NCBI RefSeq assembly: GCF_000426665.1
Contig: NZ_AUFU01000001.1
Location: forward strand, 372,001 to 436,000
DNA from: Centipeda artemidis DSM 19719
Lineage (GTDB): Bacteria > Bacillota > Negativicutes > Selenomonadales > Selenomonadaceae
Reading direction: 5' to 3'
DNA length: 64,000 nt
The notes beneath the pieces are model-generated. The model was not told where the DNA came from, did not search any database, and saw only the letters and a list, made by a program, of their open reading frames with translations. How positions within the stretch are numbered: position 1 is the stretch's first letter; the number at the start of each line of letters is the position of its first letter. Made by a program: the position numbers and the translations under genes. Of this stretch, positions 55,148 through 63,608 are shown piece by piece.

Positions 55148-55530
55148 TCGTCAATCTTTACCGCGCGCCGCGTCTCCTCCGCGCGGCGCACCACCTCGTC
55201 GAGGGATGCGCCGCACACGGCGGCAACAGCGGCGACCAGACTGCCCTCCACGACGGGACAATCTGCCATGCGCAAGAGCGCGTCCTTGCGCTCGTCCAGG
55301 ATCGTCTCCACGGTCAGGATCGAACTGCCCGCATCCACGAGGATGACCACGCCGTCCGCGCCGTACACCGCATCGATCGCATGCATGATGCGCGCATAGC
55401 TCGTCCCGAACGCGCCGTTTTCCATGCCGCCCGCGGTCGCGATGCGGGCATCCTTCGCCATCATGCAGCAGGTCTCCACGACTCCCTTGGCGAGCGTGGG
55501 GCTGTGCGTTACAATCACAAGGCCGACCAT
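55144..55530 (-). CDS. dhaM: DhaM-like PTS phosphotransferase (dihydroxyacetone kinase subunit), orphan
   Basis: This 128-residue protein has the EIIA-mannose-type fold of DhaM: MVGLVIVTHSPTLAKGV, with phosphoacceptor His9, and VVILVDAGSSILTVETILD. In the dihydroxyacetone kinase complex DhaM passes phosphate from HPr to the ADP on DhaL. No dhaK or dhaL is present nearby, so it is an orphan here. ATG 55530 follows GGAG. It begins 1 nt after the terC stop and is in one operon with terC. Confidence 0.85.
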   Translation of the reverse strand: MVGLVIVTHSPTLAKGVVETCCMMAKDARIATAGGMENGAFGTSYARIMHAIDAVYGADGVVILVDAGSSILTVETILDERKDALLRMADCPVVEGSLVAAVAAVCGASLDEVVRRAEETRRAVKIDD

Positions 55531-55531
55531 A

Positions 55532-56197
55532 TTATGCACTCCGATTCCGTCCGCCAATGGCGCACACGAGACCTGCGCACGCGGCGGGAAGCAGCGTCCC
55601 GGCGTTCGGCAGGATATTCAAAATCATCGGTCCCACCGAGTGATCGTGCGCGATCATCGTGCCCGCCGTCCAGCCGAGAATCGCCGCCCCGATCACGATG
55701 AGCACGGGGTACCGATCCATCAGACGAGCGATGAGCTGACTGCCGCCGACCACGATCGGAATGCTGATGATGAGCCCGATCACGACGAGCAGGAAATGCC
55801 CCTGCGACGCGCCCGCAATTGCGAGCACATTGTCCAGCCCCATCGCGGCGTCCGCAACGATGATCGTCTTAACCGCGCCCGCGAACGTATCCGCCGCTTT
55901 GACATGCGCCTCCTTCGACGGGCGCATGAGTTTCACCGCGATCGGCAGGAGAACGAGCCCGCCGAGCGCCTGCAAATACGGCACGGTCAGCATCTCCACA
56001 GCAAAGAACGTCATGATGAGACGCACGAGCACCGCGCCCGCCGTGCCGACGTAGATCGCCCGCGTCCGCAGCTGCGCCGGCAGACGGTTCGACGCCATCG
56101 CGATGACGACCGCATTGTCCCCCGCGAGCACGAGGTCGAGAACGATGATCGAAAAGAGCGCCACAAAGAACTGTGACGAAAAGAGTTCGATTTCCAC
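55532..56197 (-). CDS. TerC-family membrane protein (YjbE-like)
   Basis: This 221-residue protein has about seven membrane helices. The two TerC hallmark motifs are present: LDLVLAGDNAVVIAMA and the second half ADAAMGLDNVLAIAGA, with the acidic residues thought to bind Mn2+. Relatives export manganese or help metallate exported proteins. It lies 10 nt after htpG. No yybP-ykoY Mn2+ riboswitch was seen before it, as expected for an internal operon gene. Confidence 0.9.
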   Translation of the reverse strand: MEIELFSSQFFVALFSIIVLDLVLAGDNAVVIAMASNRLPAQLRTRAIYVGTAGAVLVRLIMTFFAVEMLTVPYLQALGGLVLLPIAVKLMRPSKEAHVKAADTFAGAVKTIIVADAAMGLDNVLAIAGASQGHFLLVVIGLIISIPIVVGGSQLIARLMDRYPVLIVIGAAILGWTAGTMIAHDHSVGPMILNILPNAGTLLPAACAGLVCAIGGRNRSA

Positions 56198-56207
56198 AAA
56201 TATCTCC

Positions 56208-58157
56208 TTATTTCGCCATCAGCTTTGCGAGTTTCTGCGCAAAGGCGACGGGATTCTCCGGCAGGATGCCCTCGATGAGCAGCGCCTGCGTGTAGAGGAG
56301 GTCGCAGTAGTCCTTGAACTCCTCGCTCTCCTTGCCCGCCGCGTGGACGCGCCGGAGCTTTTCAAAGAGATCGTGATGCGGGTTGATCTCGAGGATGCGA
56401 CGCGCCTTGAACATCGGATTGTTCATCTCGGCAAAGGTCTGCTCCATCGAGAGCGAGGGACCTGCCTCATCCGCCACGAGACAGACCGCGCTTGAGCGCA
56501 GACGCTGCGAGATCTTGACCTCGGCGATCTTGTCCCCGAGTACTTCCTTCACGTCCTTGATGAGATCGTCGTTCGTCTTTGCGATCTCCTCGGTCTCCTT
56601 CTTCGTCTCCTCGCTCTCCGCATCGCCGAGGTCGAGATCGCCGCGGCTGATGGAGTGAAACGGCTTGCCCTCGTACTCGTGCACGGTCTCGATCGCGAAC
56701 TCGTCCACGGGATCGAGCAGGAAGAGCACCTCAAGCCCGCGTTCGCGCAGCTGCTCCATCTGCGGGAGCTGCTCGATCGTCGCCTTGTCCTTTGCCGTCG
56801 CGTAGAAAATGCTCTTTTGGCTCTCGGGCATCCGCGCGACGTATTCCTTCAGCGAAACGAGCTTGCCCTCCTGCGAACTCGTGAAGAGGATGAGATCCTT
56901 CAGCTTGTCCACGGTCTCGCGCCCGGAATACATGCTGTTGTAGATGCCGATCTTGAGCGAGCGGCCGTACTCGTTCCAGAACTTTTCGTAGCCCTCACGG
57001 TCTTTTTCGAGTTTTTTCCCGAGTGTCTTGAGGATGTTTTTCTCAAGGGCACGCCCGATGGTCTTGAGCTCGCGGCTCTGCTGGAGCAGCTCGCGCGAAA
57101 TGTTGAGCGAGAGGTCGGGCGAGTCGACAAGCCCCTTCATAAAGCGCAGATAGTCCGGCAGAAGATCCTTGCATTTGTCCATGATGAACACATGGCGCGA
57201 ATAGAGCTGAATGCCCGGCTCGTAGTCGGACTGGTAGAGGTTGAACGGCGCGCGCGCGGGGATCTCGAGGAGCGCCGTGTACTCGACCGTGCCCTCCGCC
57301 TTCGTGTGAAAGACCTCCATCGGCGCTTCCCACTCGTGGAATTGGTTCTTGAAAAAGTCGTTGTACTCCTCTTCCTTGATCTCCGATTTCGCGCGCGTCC
57401 AGAGTGGCTGCATCGAGTTCAGCGTGCGCAGCTCCGTCTTTTTGACCGGCTCCGCGCCCTCGACGATTTTCCCCTCGGCGTCGCGCGGAAGCTCCTCCGT
57501 CGTGACGTTCATCTTGATCGGGTAGCGCACATAGTCCGAGTATTTCTTCACAAGACGTTCGAGCGTGTAGGTGTCCGTGTAGTCCGTCTCGCCCTCGGTG
57601 AACTCCTGCGCAAGGCGGATCGTGATGGTCGTGCCGCGCGATTCCTTCTCCGCGTCCTCGACCGTATAGCTGCCGTCGCCCCTCGACTCCCAGCGCGTCG
57701 CCTGCGTCTCGCCCGCACGGCGCGTGACAATGGTCACGGATTCGGCGACCATGAACGCGGAGTAGAAGCCGACGCCGAACTGCCCGATGAGATCCTTGTC
57801 CGGCGCACCGCCGCTCTCCTCCTTCGCCTTTGCGAGCTGCTCCATGAACGCCTTCGTCCCGGATTTTGCGATCGTGCCGATGTTATCGACAACCTCGGCG
57901 CGCGTCATGCCGATGCCGTTGTCGGAGATCGTCAGCGTTTTACTCTCCGCGTCCGGTATCAGGAAAATCTCATATGCGTCGTTTCCCTCGAGGATGTCGC
58001 GGTTTGTCAGGCTCTCAAAGTGGAGCTTGTCGATTGCGTCCGACGCGTTCGAAATCAGCTCGCGCAAAAAGATCTCGCGGTTCGTATAGATGGAGTGAAT
58101 CATCAGATCCAGTAATTGTTTTGTCTCGGCTTGAAACTCATGCGTTTCCTTTGCCAT
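56208..58157 (-). CDS. htpG: Hsp90 chaperone HtpG
   Basis: This 649-residue dimeric ATP-dependent chaperone has the N-terminal GHKL ATPase motifs: NASDAIDK, DNGIGM, GTIAKSGT and GQFGVGFYSAFMVA. Middle and dimerisation domains are full length. The ATG follows GGGAG. It is first in the htpG-terC-dhaM operon. No CIRCE operator was found upstream. Confidence 0.98.
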   Translation of the reverse strand: MAKETHEFQAETKQLLDLMIHSIYTNREIFLRELISNASDAIDKLHFESLTNRDILEGNDAYEIFLIPDAESKTLTISDNGIGMTRAEVVDNIGTIAKSGTKAFMEQLAKAKEESGGAPDKDLIGQFGVGFYSAFMVAESVTIVTRRAGETQATRWESRGDGSYTVEDAEKESRGTTITIRLAQEFTEGETDYTDTYTLERLVKKYSDYVRYPIKMNVTTEELPRDAEGKIVEGAEPVKKTELRTLNSMQPLWTRAKSEIKEEEYNDFFKNQFHEWEAPMEVFHTKAEGTVEYTALLEIPARAPFNLYQSDYEPGIQLYSRHVFIMDKCKDLLPDYLRFMKGLVDSPDLSLNISRELLQQSRELKTIGRALEKNILKTLGKKLEKDREGYEKFWNEYGRSLKIGIYNSMYSGRETVDKLKDLILFTSSQEGKLVSLKEYVARMPESQKSIFYATAKDKATIEQLPQMEQLRERGLEVLFLLDPVDEFAIETVHEYEGKPFHSISRGDLDLGDAESEETKKETEEIAKTNDDLIKDVKEVLGDKIAEVKISQRLRSSAVCLVADEAGPSLSMEQTFAEMNNPMFKARRILEINPHHDLFEKLRRVHAAGKESEEFKDYCDLLYTQALLIEGILPENPVAFAQKLAKLMAK

Positions 58158-58305
58158 AATATCGCTCTCCCTTACGTGTAATTATTTTTGTATATCGTTT
58201 CGTCTTATACGACTCGATTTCTATGCTCTATATTACACAAAAAACGGCAAAAAATCAAATATCATTTCCTCCTTTTTCCTAAATAATGCACCCGGCATGA
58301 TTTTC

Positions 58306-58345
58306 ATTCACAGTGTTTGCAATTCACAGCGTTTTGCACTATACT
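58306..58345 (+). promoter_or_regulatory. promoter with tandem 16-17-nt direct repeats
   Basis: TTGCAA (58317-58322), 17-nt spacer, TATACT (58340-58345). The contiguous repeats ATTCACAGTGTTTGCA (58306-58321) and ATTCACAGCGTTTTGCA (58322-58338) cover the -35 box and spacer and could bind a regulator. The rest of 58158-58394 is AT-rich and holds the htpG promoter region. Confidence 0.6.
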
Positions 58346-58394
58346 CATCTTTGGATATTGTTTATCATCTGTATAGGGAAAAGGAGATTTTATC

Positions 58395-58667
58395 ATGGAC
58401 AACGAACAGAACACCGGACAGGCACAGACCATCATCGTAAAGTCGACGAAGAATGTCGCGCTTGCTACGGGCCTCGCATTTTTCTTCGGGCCGATCGGCA
58501 TGTGCTATGCAACGATCAAGGGCGCAATCATTATGTTTCTTGTCAACTTTGTGGTCGGGGGTATCACGCTCGGATTCGGTCTGTTTCTGACGTGGCCGAT
58601 CTGTGCGGTCTGGGCATACCTTGCGGCAAAAAAGTACAACGAAAGACTTCTCGCAGAAGCCCTCTAA
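58395..58667 (+). CDS. small two-helix membrane protein
   Basis: This 90-residue protein starts with a polar segment (MDNEQNTGQAQTIIVKS) and then has two hydrophobic helices (about 22-42 and 47-75) joined by a short turn, ending in KKYNERLLAEAL. The pattern resembles TM2-type or similar small membrane proteins. Function is unknown. The ATG lies 8 nt after AAGGAG, and the gene has its own promoter. Confidence 0.7.
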   Translation: MDNEQNTGQAQTIIVKSTKNVALATGLAFFFGPIGMCYATIKGAIIMFLVNFVVGGITLGFGLFLTWPICAVWAYLAAKKYNERLLAEAL

Positions 58668-58678
58668 CATCTTTTTCA

Positions 58679-58706
58679 TTCGACTGCTGCGCCAATATGC
58701 TATAAT
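58679..58706 (+). promoter_or_regulatory. putative promoter of the SIMPL gene
   Basis: A perfect TATAAT lies at 58701-58706, with TTCGAC 16 nt upstream (58679-58684), a weak -35. Confidence 0.45.
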
Positions 58707-58749
58707 GAATGCAGTTTGATAGGTTTCGTTCAATGAACAGAGGATTGCT

Positions 58750-59466
58750 ATGAGGTATATTTCTTTTCGTTCGCTCGCATGCACCGCAGCACTTGCGCTC
58801 GCGCTTGTCATTCCGACGGGAACGGTGTCCGCCGAGGAGACTGTGTCGACGCTGACGATGAATGGCGTCGGTACAGCACGGGTTGTACCCGATACGGCTG
58901 AGATTACGCTGGGGGTCATCACAGAGGCAAAGGACGCGGCGAAGGCGCATGCGGAGAATTCTGCCGCTGCGGCACGGGTGAAGAATGCGGTAAAGGGGCT
59001 CGGTATCGCAGAGCGTGATATCCAGACATCGCGCTATGATTTCTCACCCGTCTACGATGTGAAAGACAACGGGCGCAGTGTGATCACAGGCTACACGGTG
59101 ACGAACGCCGTCGTGGTCAAGGTGCGCGGTCTCGAAAACATAGGCAAAGTGATTGAAACAGCGCTCGCAAATGGTGCGAACCGTGTGGACTCGCTCGAGT
59201 TCTCGGCGAACGACCCGAGTGCCGCAAAGAATGCCGCCCTTGCAGATGCAGCACAAGATGCACGGAACAAGGCAGACGCAACAGCACGGACGCTGGGCAT
59301 GCGCATTGTCCGCATTCAGAATGTCTATGCGGACGCGCAGTCTCACGCCCCGCGCAACTATATGCCGGTGATGATGGCAAAGGAGGCATACGACGCCTCG
59401 ACTCCGATCTCTGCAGGGGAGCTTTCCTTCGAGGCATCTGTAACCATTACTTATGTCATCGAGTAA
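58750..59466 (+). CDS. SIMPL-domain periplasmic protein
   Basis: This 238-residue exported protein has a signal peptide (MRYISFRSLACTAALALALVIPTGTVSA, cleaved before EE) and one SIMPL/DUF541 domain covering the rest. Typical segments are VVPDTAEITLGV and SRYDFSPVYD. E. coli YggE, a relative, is linked to oxidative-stress tolerance, but the biochemical role is unknown. Its 3' end overlaps the next gene by 14 nt. Confidence 0.9.
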   Translation: MRYISFRSLACTAALALALVIPTGTVSAEETVSTLTMNGVGTARVVPDTAEITLGVITEAKDAAKAHAENSAAAARVKNAVKGLGIAERDIQTSRYDFSPVYDVKDNGRSVITGYTVTNAVVVKVRGLENIGKVIETALANGANRVDSLEFSANDPSAAKNAALADAAQDARNKADATARTLGMRIVRIQNVYADAQSHAPRNYMPVMMAKEAYDASTPISAGELSFEASVTITYVIE

Positions 59467-60589
59467 AGGTGAGCGGGTCTCCGCTGTCGAAGCGATCCGC
59501 GGAATCTCCATGATGGGTGTGATCGGCATTCACATCGGTGCGGAGTACCTTGCAAACCCCTCGCCAAATCTTCATCTCACAGCGCTTTTTGACATCGGCA
59601 CGCGCTTTAGCGTGCCGATTTTTTTCTTCATCTCTGCGTTCGGGCTGTTCTATGGGCAAAATCCCGCCGTACCGTTTTCCTACCGCGCATTTCTCCGGCG
59701 GCGGTGGCACGCGGTCGCCCTGCCCTATCTCGTGTGGTCGCTCTTTTACATCCTCCACGATGCGTGGCATTACGGTATGGGCATACCGCCGCTGCTCTCC
59801 ATTCCGGGGATACTCTTCTTTGGGAATGCGAAATATCAGCTCTACTTCATGGTCATCCTCATCTGGTTCTACCTCCTCATGCCGCTCTGGCGCGTCCTGC
59901 TGCGGCATATGACGCTCCCGCGCCTCGGCGTTCTGCTCGCCGTGCAGGTCGCGTTCGACTACTGGTCGAGCTTTGACAGTGCGTTCAACCTCTATGTTTA
60001 CAGCCTGCCCGAGGGAACACTCCTGCGCGCGCTGCTCTTTTATCGCCTGAACTATTGGGTCATGCACTACGTCTTTATCTTCCTGCTCGGCGGGTATCTC
60101 GCCCTGCATTTTGACGCGTTCCGCACGCTGATGGAGCGACGGGCGCGAAGCCTTTATGCATTTGGACTTCTCAGCCTCGGACTGCTCCTCGCGTGGTACT
60201 ACAAGCTGATTCTCATCGACGGGTACACCCCGCTCGAGGCGATCTACACCGCGCATCAGCTCTCGCCGCTCGGCATTCTCTATACCATCGGAGCATCGCT
60301 CGCCCTCTTTGCGTTCTTCACGCGTCTCGGCACGCAGAACCCGCTCGGGCGCGCCTTTCAAACGCTCGGAAAACACTCCTACTTCATCTACCTCGCGCAT
60401 CCCGTCGCGATCACCTACCTGCTGATGCTGATCCACGCGCACGGATACCTCCTCACCGCCCCCATCGCCCTTGGGCTCTACACCGCCACCCTCCTCCTCA
60501 CCCTCTGCTCCGCCATCATCGTGCGACGCATCGGCGACCATGTGCCGATCGTCAACGCACTGACCATTGGGATACAAAAAAAGAAATAG
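59453..60589 (+). CDS. acyltransferase family 3 membrane protein
   Basis: This 378-residue protein has about ten membrane helices. The N-terminal AIRGISMMGVIGIH has the conserved Arg/His region of the acyltransferase-3 (OafA/YrhL/NodX) family. Such enzymes O-acylate cell-surface glycans using cytoplasmic acyl-CoA. The start overlaps the SIMPL gene by 14 nt and lacks a clear ribosome site, suggesting coupling. A strong terminator follows. Confidence 0.85.
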   Translation: MSSSKGERVSAVEAIRGISMMGVIGIHIGAEYLANPSPNLHLTALFDIGTRFSVPIFFFISAFGLFYGQNPAVPFSYRAFLRRRWHAVALPYLVWSLFYILHDAWHYGMGIPPLLSIPGILFFGNAKYQLYFMVILIWFYLLMPLWRVLLRHMTLPRLGVLLAVQVAFDYWSSFDSAFNLYVYSLPEGTLLRALLFYRLNYWVMHYVFIFLLGGYLALHFDAFRTLMERRARSLYAFGLLSLGLLLAWYYKLILIDGYTPLEAIYTAHQLSPLGILYTIGASLALFAFFTRLGTQNPLGRAFQTLGKHSYFIYLAHPVAITYLLMLIHAHGYLLTAPIALGLYTATLLLTLCSAIIVRRIGDHVPIVNALTIGIQKKK

Positions 60590-60593
60590 AAAC

Positions 60594-60632
60594 AAAAAAG
60601 ATAAGGATAAACGCCTCGTCCTTATCTTTTTT
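60594..60632 (+). terminator. intrinsic terminator after the acyltransferase gene
   Basis: AAAAAAGATAAGGA (60594-60607) pairs perfectly with TCCTTATCTTTTTT (60619-60632). Confidence 0.92.
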
Positions 60633-60669
60633 GATGCAGAATTTTCTCGATAATCAGTGCGAATGAACC

Positions 60670-60743
60670 ACCGTGCCGTGAGCGGTATCTGCCGCAGCCA
60701 TTTTTAAGCCATGCTTTTTTGGCAAGGCAGATACCCGAACGGT
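60670..60743. repeat. long stem-loop in the repeat cluster
   Basis: GGTATCTGCC (60684-60693) pairs perfectly with GGCAGATACC (60726-60735); outer arms ACCGT (60670-60674) and ACGGT (60739-60743) also pair. It belongs to the noncoding 60633-60894 stretch. Confidence 0.55.
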
Positions 60744-60758
60744 GCAGAAACATTTTAC

Positions 60759-60919
60759 GACACAGCTAGGCGCGAAAATCCATTCACGATCTAGGAGAAG
60801 CGGAAGTTTCGATGCAGAGCAAGGAATGAGGAGGACACAAGGGCAGGCGTAGTAAAAAGCTACGTCAACCGACGTGTCTGATCGAATGACACAGCTATGC
60901 GCCAAAATCGCGCGTCACG
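60759..60919. repeat. dispersed repeat element, locus 2 (two copies 129 bp apart)
   Basis: GACACAGCTA, then GCGCnAAAATC and a TCACG end, occurs at 60759-60788 and 60888-60919. The second copy carries TGCGCCAAAATCGCGCG and overlaps the stop of the M20 gene, encoding its last residues. The core GCCAAAATC.CGCGTCA is shared with 25386-25467. Confidence 0.6.
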
Positions 60920-62046
60920 CAGCGTAGAGATGTTTCAGCTAGACGAGCCAAATATCGCGCCGTCTGCGGAATCCCCGCCGGATCGACCGTGAACTGCGGA
61001 TGATGATTCTCCGGTCCCAGCCCCGTCCCGACGAATGCAAAGCAGCTCTCCATCGTCTCCTGATAATACGCGAAGTCCTCTCCCGCCATCCACGGTACGG
61101 CATCCACAACGGTAAATCCCTCCCGCTTTGCCACGTCCGCCGCGAGTTCATTCCAACGCGGCGTATTCACCACGGCGGGCGCACCCGACTTCCAAGAGAT
61201 CTCCACATGCCCGCCGAGCCCTGCGGCGATCCCCGCGGCGAGTTCCTCCATCCGTTTCTTCACCAGCACACGGTCGTCCGCATCGAAGAGCCGAATCGTT
61301 CCTTCCATCCATACCCGCTCCGGCAGCACGTTCCACGTCGTCCCGCCCTCAATGTGCGCGATGCTCACAACGGCGGCGTGCAGCGGGTTCACGTTGCGTG
61401 CGGCGATCGTCTGTGCCGCCGTCACGAACTGCGCTGCCATCACGATGGGATCGCATCCGCGGTCGGGCTGCGCCGCATGCGTTCCCACGCCCGTGAACGC
61501 GATCTCGAACTTATCCGTGGACGCCATCATGCCGCCTGTGCACAGCCCAAATGTCCCCACCGGATAAAGGGGACGCGTATGAATGCCGAATATCGCAGTC
61601 ACACCGTCAAGGACTCCCGTATCGAGCACACAACGCGCCCCGCCGGGTGCCTCCTCCGCCGGCTGACAGACGATATAGACCGTCCCTTCGAGTGCCGCTT
61701 CCCGCTCTTTCAGCAGGAGCGCCGCCGCAAGCACCGCCGCCATGTGAAAATCATGCCCGCAGGCGTGCATCTTCCCTTCCGTTAAAGAACGATACGGCAG
61801 ATCGGTAGCCTCGGTCACCGGCAGCGCGTCGATATCCGTCCGCAGCGCAACAATGGGTTTCCCCCCCGATCCGATCGCCGCCACAAGCCCCGTCTCGAGA
61901 GGCACATCGAGCACACGTATGCCAAAGCGTTCAAACGCTGCCCGCAGGCGCGCCGTCGTTTCAAACTCCTCATAGGAAAGTTCCGGATGCGCGTGCAGCC
62001 AGTAAAACTCGGCGCGCGCAAACTCCATGATTTCCTGCTCCGTCAT
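60895..62046 (-). CDS. M20-family amidohydrolase
   Basis: This 383-residue metal-dependent hydrolase is of the aminoacylase/hippurate-hydrolase/IAA-amino-acid type (M20D). Metal ligands lie in HACGHDFHMA, QPAEEAPGG and the C-terminal WMAGEDFAYY, with the dimerisation-domain histidine in GVGTHAAQPDRG. The exact N-acyl substrate cannot be told. ATG 62046 is 7 nt after GGGGG; the adjacent ATG 62049 is too close. The last few codons come from a dispersed repeat. Confidence 0.9.
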   Translation of the reverse strand: MTEQEIMEFARAEFYWLHAHPELSYEEFETTARLRAAFERFGIRVLDVPLETGLVAAIGSGGKPIVALRTDIDALPVTEATDLPYRSLTEGKMHACGHDFHMAAVLAAALLLKEREAALEGTVYIVCQPAEEAPGGARCVLDTGVLDGVTAIFGIHTRPLYPVGTFGLCTGGMMASTDKFEIAFTGVGTHAAQPDRGCDPIVMAAQFVTAAQTIAARNVNPLHAAVVSIAHIEGGTTWNVLPERVWMEGTIRLFDADDRVLVKKRMEELAAGIAAGLGGHVEISWKSGAPAVVNTPRWNELAADVAKREGFTVVDAVPWMAGEDFAYYQETMESCFAFVGTGLGPENHHPQFTVDPAGIPQTARYLARLAETSLRCVTRDFGA

Positions 62047-62065
62047 CATTTCACCCCCATATAGG

Positions 62066-62114
62066 AAAACAGTCTTATGCACCCCGGCAAAAGAGGGACG
62101 CGCAAGACTGTTTT
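62066..62114 (-). terminator. intrinsic terminator of metK
   Basis: AAAACAGTCTT (62066-62076) pairs perfectly with AAGACTGTTTT (62104-62114). It lies between metK and the downstream M20 gene. Confidence 0.85.
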
Positions 62115-62131
62115 ATATTGCACAATACGGA

Positions 62132-63316
62132 TTAGAGTCCCGCATCCTGTTTCAGCACGGCGGCTTTGTCCGTCTTTTCCCACGGCAGATCGACGTCCGT
62201 GCGGCCGAAATGCCCGTACGCCGCCGTTTGACGATAGATCGGACGGCGCAGGTCAAGCATCTTGATGATGCCCGCGGGGCGCAGGTCAAAGTTTTTCTGT
62301 ACTAAACCGACGATTTTCTCCTCGTCGATCTTGCCAGTGCCGAACGTATCCACCATGATGGACACGGGATGCGCCACGCCGATGGCATATGCAAGCTGGA
62401 TCTCAACGCGGTCGGCAAGCCCCGCCGCGACGATGTTCTTCGCCACATAGCGTGCCGCATACGCCGCGCTGCGGTCGACCTTCGTGGGGTCTTTGCCCGA
62501 GAACGCGCCGCCGCCGTGCCGCGCCCAGCCGCCGTAGGTATCGACGATAATCTTGCGCCCCGTCAGTCCCGAGTCGCCGTGCGGGCCGCCGATGACGAAT
62601 TTTCCCGTCGGGTTGACGAAGTATTTCGTCTCCGTGCGCAGGAGTTCTGCCGGGATGATTTCTTTAATGATTTTTTCAATCATATCCTTTCGGATGGTCG
62701 CAAGGTCAACCGCCTCGTCGTGCTGCGTCGAGATAACGACCGTATCGACATAGACGGGCTTTCCGTCCTCATAGGCGACCGTCACTTGCGTCTTGCCGTC
62801 CGGGCGCAGATAGGAGAGCTCACCGCTCTTGCGCGCGTCCGTCAGGCGGCGTGCGAGTTTATGCGAGAGCACTGTCGTCAGCGGCATGTACTCGGGCGTC
62901 TCGTTCGTCGCGTAACCGAACATCATGCCCTGATCGCCCGCACCGATCGCATCCGCCGCGTCCATCTTGCCCTCGCGGGACTCGATCGCCTCGTTGACGC
63001 CCTGCGCGATGTCGGGCGACTGCTCGTCGAGCGAGACGAGAATGCCGCAGGTGTCGGCGTCGAACCCGTAGCTCGCGTTCGTATAGCCGATCTCGCGCAC
63101 CGTTTGACGAATGATCTTCGGAATGTCCACATAACACGACGTCGAAATCTCCCCAACCACATGCGCCTGCCCCGTCGTCACGAGCGTCTCACAGGCAACG
63201 CGTCCCTGCGGATCCTGCGCGAGAATCGCATCGAGGATGCTGTCGGAAATCTGATCGGCGAGTTTATCGGGATGCCCCTCGGTCACGGACTCGGATGTAA
63301 ACAACATTTTTTTCAT
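62132..63316 (-). CDS. metK: S-adenosylmethionine synthetase
   Basis: This 394-residue enzyme makes S-adenosylmethionine from methionine and ATP. Motifs: [25 protein letters not shown] and the P-loop-like [22 protein letters not shown] 63316 follows GGGGGAGG by a normal distance. It is controlled by the SAM riboswitch upstream. Confidence 0.98.
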   Translation of the reverse strand: MKKMLFTSESVTEGHPDKLADQISDSILDAILAQDPQGRVACETLVTTGQAHVVGEISTSCYVDIPKIIRQTVREIGYTNASYGFDADTCGILVSLDEQSPDIAQGVNEAIESREGKMDAADAIGAGDQGMMFGYATNETPEYMPLTTVLSHKLARRLTDARKSGELSYLRPDGKTQVTVAYEDGKPVYVDTVVISTQHDEAVDLATIRKDMIEKIIKEIIPAELLRTETKYFVNPTGKFVIGGPHGDSGLTGRKIIVDTYGGWARHGGGAFSGKDPTKVDRSAAYAARYVAKNIVAAGLADRVEIQLAYAIGVAHPVSIMVDTFGTGKIDEEKIVGLVQKNFDLRPAGIIKMLDLRRPIYRQTAAYGHFGRTDVDLPWEKTDKAAVLKQDAGL

Positions 63317-63375
63317 ACAAAAACCTCCCCCGGTTGTCGAAAAATATTTTACCAAAAAGACATCCTCATCCCCAC

Positions 63376-63406
63376 AAGAAAAGCCTCCCTATCAGATGGG
63401 AGGCTT
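63376..63406 (-). terminator. SAM-riboswitch terminator before metK
   Basis: AAGCCTCCC (63381-63389) pairs perfectly with GGGAGGCTT (63398-63406), followed on the minus strand by a T-run. It would form when SAM is bound. Confidence 0.9.
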
Positions 63407-63410
63407 ATGA

Positions 63411-63521
63411 CCGCTCTCATCTCATAGGCTGCTCCGCCTAAAGGAATTGGCACCGTTGACCAAAACGTCATGGTTGCCGCAGCTTCATAGGGCCCGTCCC
63501 TCCACTGCTCTGGATGAGGTA
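63411..63521 (-). promoter_or_regulatory. SAM-I riboswitch (S-box)
   Basis: Minus strand shows the S-box series: CTCATCCAGAGCAGTGGAG, GGGACGGGCCCTATGAAG, GCGGCAACC, GGTGCCAATTCC and GATGAGAG closing the P1 stem with CTCATC. It controls metK. Confidence 0.96.
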
Positions 63522-63541
63522 TATTCTCTTCTATACGTCGC

Positions 63542-63570
63542 ATTGTAACGAAAGTGCGGGGCGTTGTCAA
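63542..63570 (-). promoter_or_regulatory. sigma-70 promoter of metK
   Basis: Minus strand consensus TTGACA (63565-63570), 17-nt spacer, TACAAT (63542-63547). Confidence 0.85.
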
Positions 63571-63608
63571 GGGGCGGTCGGGAGATTTTTATAACGCTTT
63601 GACTTTAC

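Noticed and set aside
56198-56207. Mn2+ (yybP-ykoY) riboswitch before terC
   Set aside because: Only 10 nt separate htpG and terC; no room for an aptamer.
58158-58394. CIRCE heat-shock operator before htpG
   Set aside because: No TTAGCACTC-N9-GAGTGCTAA-like repeat was found.
60654-60905. 83-codon minus-strand frame in the repeat cluster
   Set aside because: It spans stem-loop and direct-repeat sequence and overlaps the M20 gene; better explained as a noncoding repeat.
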